The notes beneath the pieces were generated by a model, which saw nothing but the letters and a program-made list of their open reading frames with translations, was not told the origin of the DNA and made no database searches. Below, in pieces: positions 60,694-64,000 of a DNA stretch of 64,000 nt; the first letter of the stretch is position 1, and every line of letters starts with the position of its first letter. The stretch is from Nonomuraea sp. MG754425 (GTDB lineage Bacteria > Actinomycetota > Actinomycetes > Streptosporangiales > Streptosporangiaceae). The translations under genes and the position numbers were made by a program. Where the stretch lies: NCBI RefSeq assembly GCF_021699195.1, contig NZ_SSXE01000079.1, positions 1 through 64,000 on the forward strand. The letters are read 5' to 3'.

Positions 60694-61408
60694 AACGCGC
60701 CCGTCGCTGCTCGACGCGGACGCCATGCTCGGCCGCCACCCGCGCAGGGACGTGGGCGGCGGAACCGTCCGGGAACTGCTGGCCGCGCTGGATCGCGTCG
60801 GGATCGCCGAGGCCGTCGTCGCCGGCATGACGGCCTGGCTGCACGACCCCCGGCTCGGCAACGCCCAGGTGCTCGACCTGGTCGCGGACCAGCCCCGGCT
60901 GCACCCGTGCTGGGTCATGCTGCCCGGCGGCTGCGACGAACTGGGCCCCGGCTTCGTCCAGGAGGCCGTGGCCGGCGGGGTGCGGGCCGTCCGGGCCTTC
61001 CCGCGCGACCACGGCTACCGGCTGGACGGGGTCGAGGCGGCCGAGGTCCTGCGCGCCCTGGCCCGGGCCCGGCTGCCGCTGCTGGTGGACGCGCCGCAGG
61101 CGGACTGGGCGAGTATCGAGTCGATCGCCGCGGCGCACCCCGAACTGCGGATCGTCGTCGGGTCCGCCGGGTACCGGATGCTGCGGCAGATCGCCGGGGT
61201 GCTGGACCGGCGGCCCAACGTGTACCTGGGGACGGCCGACCTGTCCTCGCACTGCGGGCTGGAGTGGCTGGTGGCGCGCTACGGCGCGGGGCGGATCGTG
61301 TTCGGCACCGGCCAGCCGTACCGGGATCCGGCCGAGGCGGTGACCCGGCTGCTGTGGTCGGAACTCGGCGATCCGGACGTGGCCGCCATCGGGAGGGGGA
61401 TCCTGTGA
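60686..61408 (+). CDS. amidohydrolase-like TIM-barrel protein lacking metal ligands
   Basis: 240 residues resembling the COG2159/amidohydrolase_2 barrel (AAHPELRIVVGSAGYRMLRQ, GLEWLVARYGAGRIVFGTGQ). The metal-binding positions are lost. The usual N-terminal DxHxH reads LLDADAMLGRHPRRD, and the C-terminal GSDFP aspartate reads FGTGQPY. It is therefore probably catalytically dead, or acts as a partner subunit. It lies directly before an intact paralogue that keeps all ligands, with an overlap of 4 bp. Such active/degenerate pairs suggest a heterodimer. Confidence 0.78.
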   Translation: MAETRPSLLDADAMLGRHPRRDVGGGTVRELLAALDRVGIAEAVVAGMTAWLHDPRLGNAQVLDLVADQPRLHPCWVMLPGGCDELGPGFVQEAVAGGVRAVRAFPRDHGYRLDGVEAAEVLRALARARLPLLVDAPQADWASIESIAAAHPELRIVVGSAGYRMLRQIAGVLDRRPNVYLGTADLSSHCGLEWLVARYGAGRIVFGTGQPYRDPAEAVTRLLWSELGDPDVAAIGRGIL

Positions 61409-62199
61409 ACGAGACCGCGCGGGCCGTGTGGGAGCGGCGACCCCAGCGGGTGACCCGGATCGTCGACGCGCACGCGCACGCCGGGCCGTACAGCCTGTTC
61501 TTCATCCCCGAGGCGGACCCGGCGGCGATGATCAGGGTGATGGACCGGTGCGGCGTCGCGCACGCGGTCTTCTCCAGCCACCTGTCCATCCAGCTCGACG
61601 CGGCGGCGGGGAACGCGGCGACGGCGGCGATCGTGGCCGAGGCGCCCGACCGCTTCACCGGCTACCTCACGGTCAACCCCTGGCAGGACCCGGTCGCCGA
61701 ACTGGAGCGGTGGGGCGGCGACCGGCGCTTCGGCGGCATCAAAATCCACCCCGACCTGCACGAGTACCCGCTGGACGGGTCCAGGTACGGCCCGGTGTGG
61801 GAGTTCGCCGCGCTGACCGGGTGCCCGGTGCTCACGCACACGTTCGCCGGCTCCCCGTACAACGACATCCCGACGCTCGACGCGGTGGCGGAGCGGCACC
61901 CGGAGGCGACCATCCTGGCCGGCCACTCCGGGGTGACGCCGCTCGGCCTGGACCAGGCGATCGAGGTGGCGGAGCGGCGGCCACGGGTCATCCTGGAGGT
62001 GTGCGGGTCCCACAACAGCGGCGCCGACATCGCCAGGATGGTCGCGCGGGTCGGCCCCGACCGGGTGGTCTACGGCTCCGACTTCCCGTTCATCGACCTG
62101 CGGATGTCGCTGGGGCGCGTACTCTTCTCGGACTTGACGGACAATGATCGGGCAGCGGTGCTCGGGGGAACGATCAGTGGGTTGCTCGAGTGGAGATGA
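61405..62199 (+). CDS. metal-dependent amidohydrolase (COG2159 type)
   Basis: 264 residues from GTG 61405 (GGGAGGGG upstream). It keeps the full ligand set: VDAHAHAG (His23, His25), GGIKIHPD lysine (near 113), LTHTFAG and ILAGHSG histidines and VYGSDFPF aspartate (near 226). Members hydrolyse or decarboxylate lactones and acids, and here a sugar-acid lactone from the Gfo/Idh product is a reasonable guess. It overlaps the degenerate paralogue upstream and the regulator downstream (ATGA 62196-62199). Confidence 0.88.
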   Translation: MNETARAVWERRPQRVTRIVDAHAHAGPYSLFFIPEADPAAMIRVMDRCGVAHAVFSSHLSIQLDAAAGNAATAAIVAEAPDRFTGYLTVNPWQDPVAELERWGGDRRFGGIKIHPDLHEYPLDGSRYGPVWEFAALTGCPVLTHTFAGSPYNDIPTLDAVAERHPEATILAGHSGVTPLGLDQAIEVAERRPRVILEVCGSHNSGADIARMVARVGPDRVVYGSDFPFIDLRMSLGRVLFSDLTDNDRAAVLGGTISGLLEWR

Positions 62200-63506
62200 C
62201 CAAGGTGGAGCGGTTGAGAACCAAGATCGCGATCGGCGTGGTCGGCCCGCACGACCTGGTGGAGCAGATCGTGCACATCGGGGCCGGGCTGCCCGATGCC
62301 GCCTCCTTCCGCCTGGTCGGGGCCCCGCACGCGGGCGAGAACGAGACGCACGACAAGCTGTCCAGGATCGTCGGCAGCATCGACGTGGTGCTCTTCACCG
62401 GCCCGCTCCAGTACGACCTGGCCCGGCGTTCCGGCGAGCTGTCCGTGCCCGCCACGTTCGTGCCGGTCAGCGGCGCCGGGCTGTACTCCAGCCTGCTGCG
62501 CGGCGTGCTCTCCCAGGGCATCGACCCGGCCCGGGTCAGCATCGACTCCATCCCCGCGGCCGACGTCGCCGAGGCTTATGAGGAGATCGGCGTCGCCATG
62601 GACGCCGTGCACGTCTCGGAGTACCACCAGCCGGAGTCGGTGCGCGACTTCATCGGCTTCCACGAGAAGCTGCACCGCGACGGGGCCACCACCGCCGCGC
62701 TCACCACGATCCGGACCGTGGCCAAGAAGCTGCAGGCCGCGCAGGTGCCGGTGCTGCGCATGATGCCGACGCCGCACACGCTGCGCCTGGCGCTCAACAC
62801 CGCCGCGCTGCTGGGCACCGGCAGCCGGCTGGAGGAGGCGCAGATCGCCATCGTCCTGGTGGAGTTGGCCGCGGCGGCGCGGCCCACCCACTCAGGGCCG
62901 GGCAACTACTGGCAGCAGGAGCTCAAGCTCTCCCTGCACCAGTCGCTGCTGGCCGAGGCACGTCTGATGGGCGCCACCGTGGTGCCGCGCGGCGAGAACG
63001 GCTACGTGGTCACCGCCACGGTCGGCGCGCTCGGCCAGGCCACCGACGGCTTCCGGGTCGCGCCGTTCATGGACCGCGTCCGCGCCGAACTGGGCGTGGC
63101 CGTCGAGGTGGGCGTCGGGCTCGGGCACACCGCGCGCGACGCCGACTCCAACGCGCTCATCGCGGTCGAGCGGGCCAGGAACGCCGACGCCACCGCCGCG
63201 TTCGTCATCGGCGACGACGGCGTGGCGTTGTCCCTGCCGCCGCGCCAGCGCCGCCGGCCGGAGGAGCCCGCCGAGCCGTCCAGGAGCGACAAGATCCTCA
63301 GCAGGCTGGTCGAGCGGCTCGGCGAGGACCCCGAGTCGCTGGTGGTCGACGCCGAGACCGTGGCCGAGATCCTCGGCGTCGCGCCGCGCAGCGCCCGGCG
63401 GGTGCTGCAGGAGCTGGTGGAGGAGGGGCTGGCCTGGGCGCTGCCGCCGGTCAGATCGGCCGGGGCCGGACGGCCGCGCCAGCCGTACCGGCTGGTCAAC
63501 CGCTGA
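62196..63506 (+). CDS. regulator with degenerate GGDEF-like domain and C-terminal winged helix
   Basis: 436 residues from ATG 62196. The N-terminal part (KIAIGVVGPHDLVEQIVHIG, IDVVLFTGPLQYDLARRSGE) looks like a sensor. The middle (PFMDRVRAELGVAVEVGVGL then GHTARDADSNALIAVERARN) has the fold signature of GGDEF/GTP-cyclohydrolase III-like or CdaR/PucR modules, but no GGDEF motif. A linker (PPRQRRRPEEPAEPSRSD) leads to a winged helix (VDAETVAEILGVAPRSARRV, LQELVEEGLAWALPPVRSAG). It ends the rightward operon and is probably its regulator, acting on the dyad at 56696-56718. The ligand is unknown. Confidence 0.78.
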   Translation: MTKVERLRTKIAIGVVGPHDLVEQIVHIGAGLPDAASFRLVGAPHAGENETHDKLSRIVGSIDVVLFTGPLQYDLARRSGELSVPATFVPVSGAGLYSSLLRGVLSQGIDPARVSIDSIPAADVAEAYEEIGVAMDAVHVSEYHQPESVRDFIGFHEKLHRDGATTAALTTIRTVAKKLQAAQVPVLRMMPTPHTLRLALNTAALLGTGSRLEEAQIAIVLVELAAAARPTHSGPGNYWQQELKLSLHQSLLAEARLMGATVVPRGENGYVVTATVGALGQATDGFRVAPFMDRVRAELGVAVEVGVGLGHTARDADSNALIAVERARNADATAAFVIGDDGVALSLPPRQRRRPEEPAEPSRSDKILSRLVERLGEDPESLVVDAETVAEILGVAPRSARRVLQELVEEGLAWALPPVRSAGAGRPRQPYRLVNR

Positions 63507-63524
63507 CTCGCCGGTGCCGGCCGG

Positions 63525-64000
63525 TCAGCCTCCGGCGCGGCGGTAGGCCGTCGGCGTGCAGCCCACGTGCCGCTTGAAGACGCCGCGCAGCGCCTTGGCG
63601 CTGAGGTAGCCGCAGCGCGCGGCGACCGCGTCGATGGGCAGCGTGGAGGTGTGCAGCAGGTGCCGGGCGTGCCGCAGGCGCAGCCCGGTCAGGTGCCGCA
63701 GGAACGTGCTGCGCCGCTCCTGGGCGAACAGGTGCGAGATGTAGAACGGGCTGGCCGAGATCGCCTCGGCCACCGTCGCCAGCCGCAGGCCCGGGTCGTC
63801 GAAGTGCTCGGCCATGTACCGCTCGGCCAGCGCGAGCACGCCGCGCTCCGGCGGTGCGGGCACCAGCCGCCGCAGCGCGTCCTGGAGCCACAACCGCAGG
63901 TAGGAGCGCTCGTGGATGTCCGCGACCGCGATCAGGTCGTCGATCGGCAGCCGCGCGCACGCGTCCACCCAGTCGGTCCTGCCGTCGGCGAGCCGGTTGG
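63525..64000 (-). CDS. AraC family regulator, partial at right edge
   Basis: The visible C-terminal 157 residues hold a full AraC double helix-turn-helix (LATVAEAISASPFYISHLFA, then ARHLLHTSTLPIDAVAARCG and YLSAKALRGVFKRHVGCTPT plus AYRRAGG). The start and the sensor half lie beyond base 64000; the visible lead-in (NRLADGRTDWVDACARLPID) is helical. It converges on the GGDEF-like regulator with an 18-bp gap. It may control the polysaccharide locus, but its own neighbours to the right are not seen. Confidence 0.88.
   Translation of the reverse strand, partial: NRLADGRTDWVDACARLPIDDLIAVADIHERSYLRLWLQDALRRLVPAPPERGVLALAERYMAEHFDDPGLRLATVAEAISASPFYISHLFAQERRSTFLRHLTGLRLRHARHLLHTSTLPIDAVAARCGYLSAKALRGVFKRHVGCTPTAYRRAGG

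Noticed and set aside
1..64000. Search for tRNA, rRNA, riboswitch, integrase, attachment site or replication origin
   Set aside because: No cloverleaf, conserved rRNA stretch, recombinase gene or DnaA-box cluster was recognised by eye. Short RNAs could still be missed without a covariance search.

Overview
The window is high-GC DNA (roughly 70% or more) with GTG starts, back-to-back regulator/target pairs and abundant TetR, MarR, MerR, LysR, AraC, SARP and LacI regulators. This points to a soil actinomycete, most likely of the Streptosporangiales/Nonomuraea type. The genus is inferred from gene style only; no rRNA, tRNA, CRISPR array, insertion sequence or replication origin was seen.

Layout. 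0-12 kb is a patchwork of small regulator/target pairs mixed with gene remnants. The remnants are a decapitated XRE/MmyB regulator abutting an ilvD fragment, a GntR regulator that has lost its middle, an EF-hand remnant, an MBL remnant, an alcohol dehydrogenase tail and a nucleotidyltransferase head. The intact genes are FAD monooxygenase/TetR, MarR/cytochrome P450, a secreted alpha/beta hydrolase, a two-component system and NmrA/MerR. 12-18.3 kb holds an ABC exporter and a three-gene cassette: a small membrane protein, an unrecognised 304-residue protein, and a large protein that reads as Lon-like Ser/Lys protease, one membrane helix and WD40 propellers. 18.4-28.8 kb holds more pairs: HxlR/MFS, saccharopine dehydrogenase-like/AraC, a peptidase-like hydrolase, ArsR/MFS, LysR/LVIVD-repeat protein, and a DUF4440 protein. 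28.8-31.9 kb is one secreted repeat protein of the DUF11/CARDB type.

32.2-42.8 kb is a sugar regulon: a GH39 glycosidase, a LacI gene leading an oligopeptide/oligosaccharide-type ABC transporter operon, and a GH35 beta-galactosidase. LacI-type operators lie at both glycosidase promoters, and an orphan copy follows GH35. 42.8-46.7 kb holds an AfsR/SARP-type giant regulator divergent from a small secreted protein. 47.1-49 kb holds an SDR with a Tat-type leader broken by a G7 tract, a P450 fragment and an LLM-flavoenzyme remnant. 49.1-53.3 kb is an acyl-CoA operon: TetR, acyl-CoA ligase, enoyl-CoA hydratase and quinone oxidoreductase.

53.4-63.5 kb is a compact divergent carbohydrate locus, probably for an acidic or uronate-containing polysaccharide. 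It encodes a CUT1 ABC transporter, a Tat-exported toroid-like protein, a Gfo/Idh/MocA dehydrogenase, a heparinase II/III-like protein, two amidohydrolase-like proteins (one without metal ligands) and an unusual regulator with a degenerate GGDEF-like domain. Back-to-back promoters whose -35 boxes form a perfect inverted repeat drive both arms. An AraC gene runs off the right edge.

Two themes deserve attention: the Lon-like/WD40 cassette, and the unusual density of internally deleted or frameshifted genes, including two at long C/G homopolymers.
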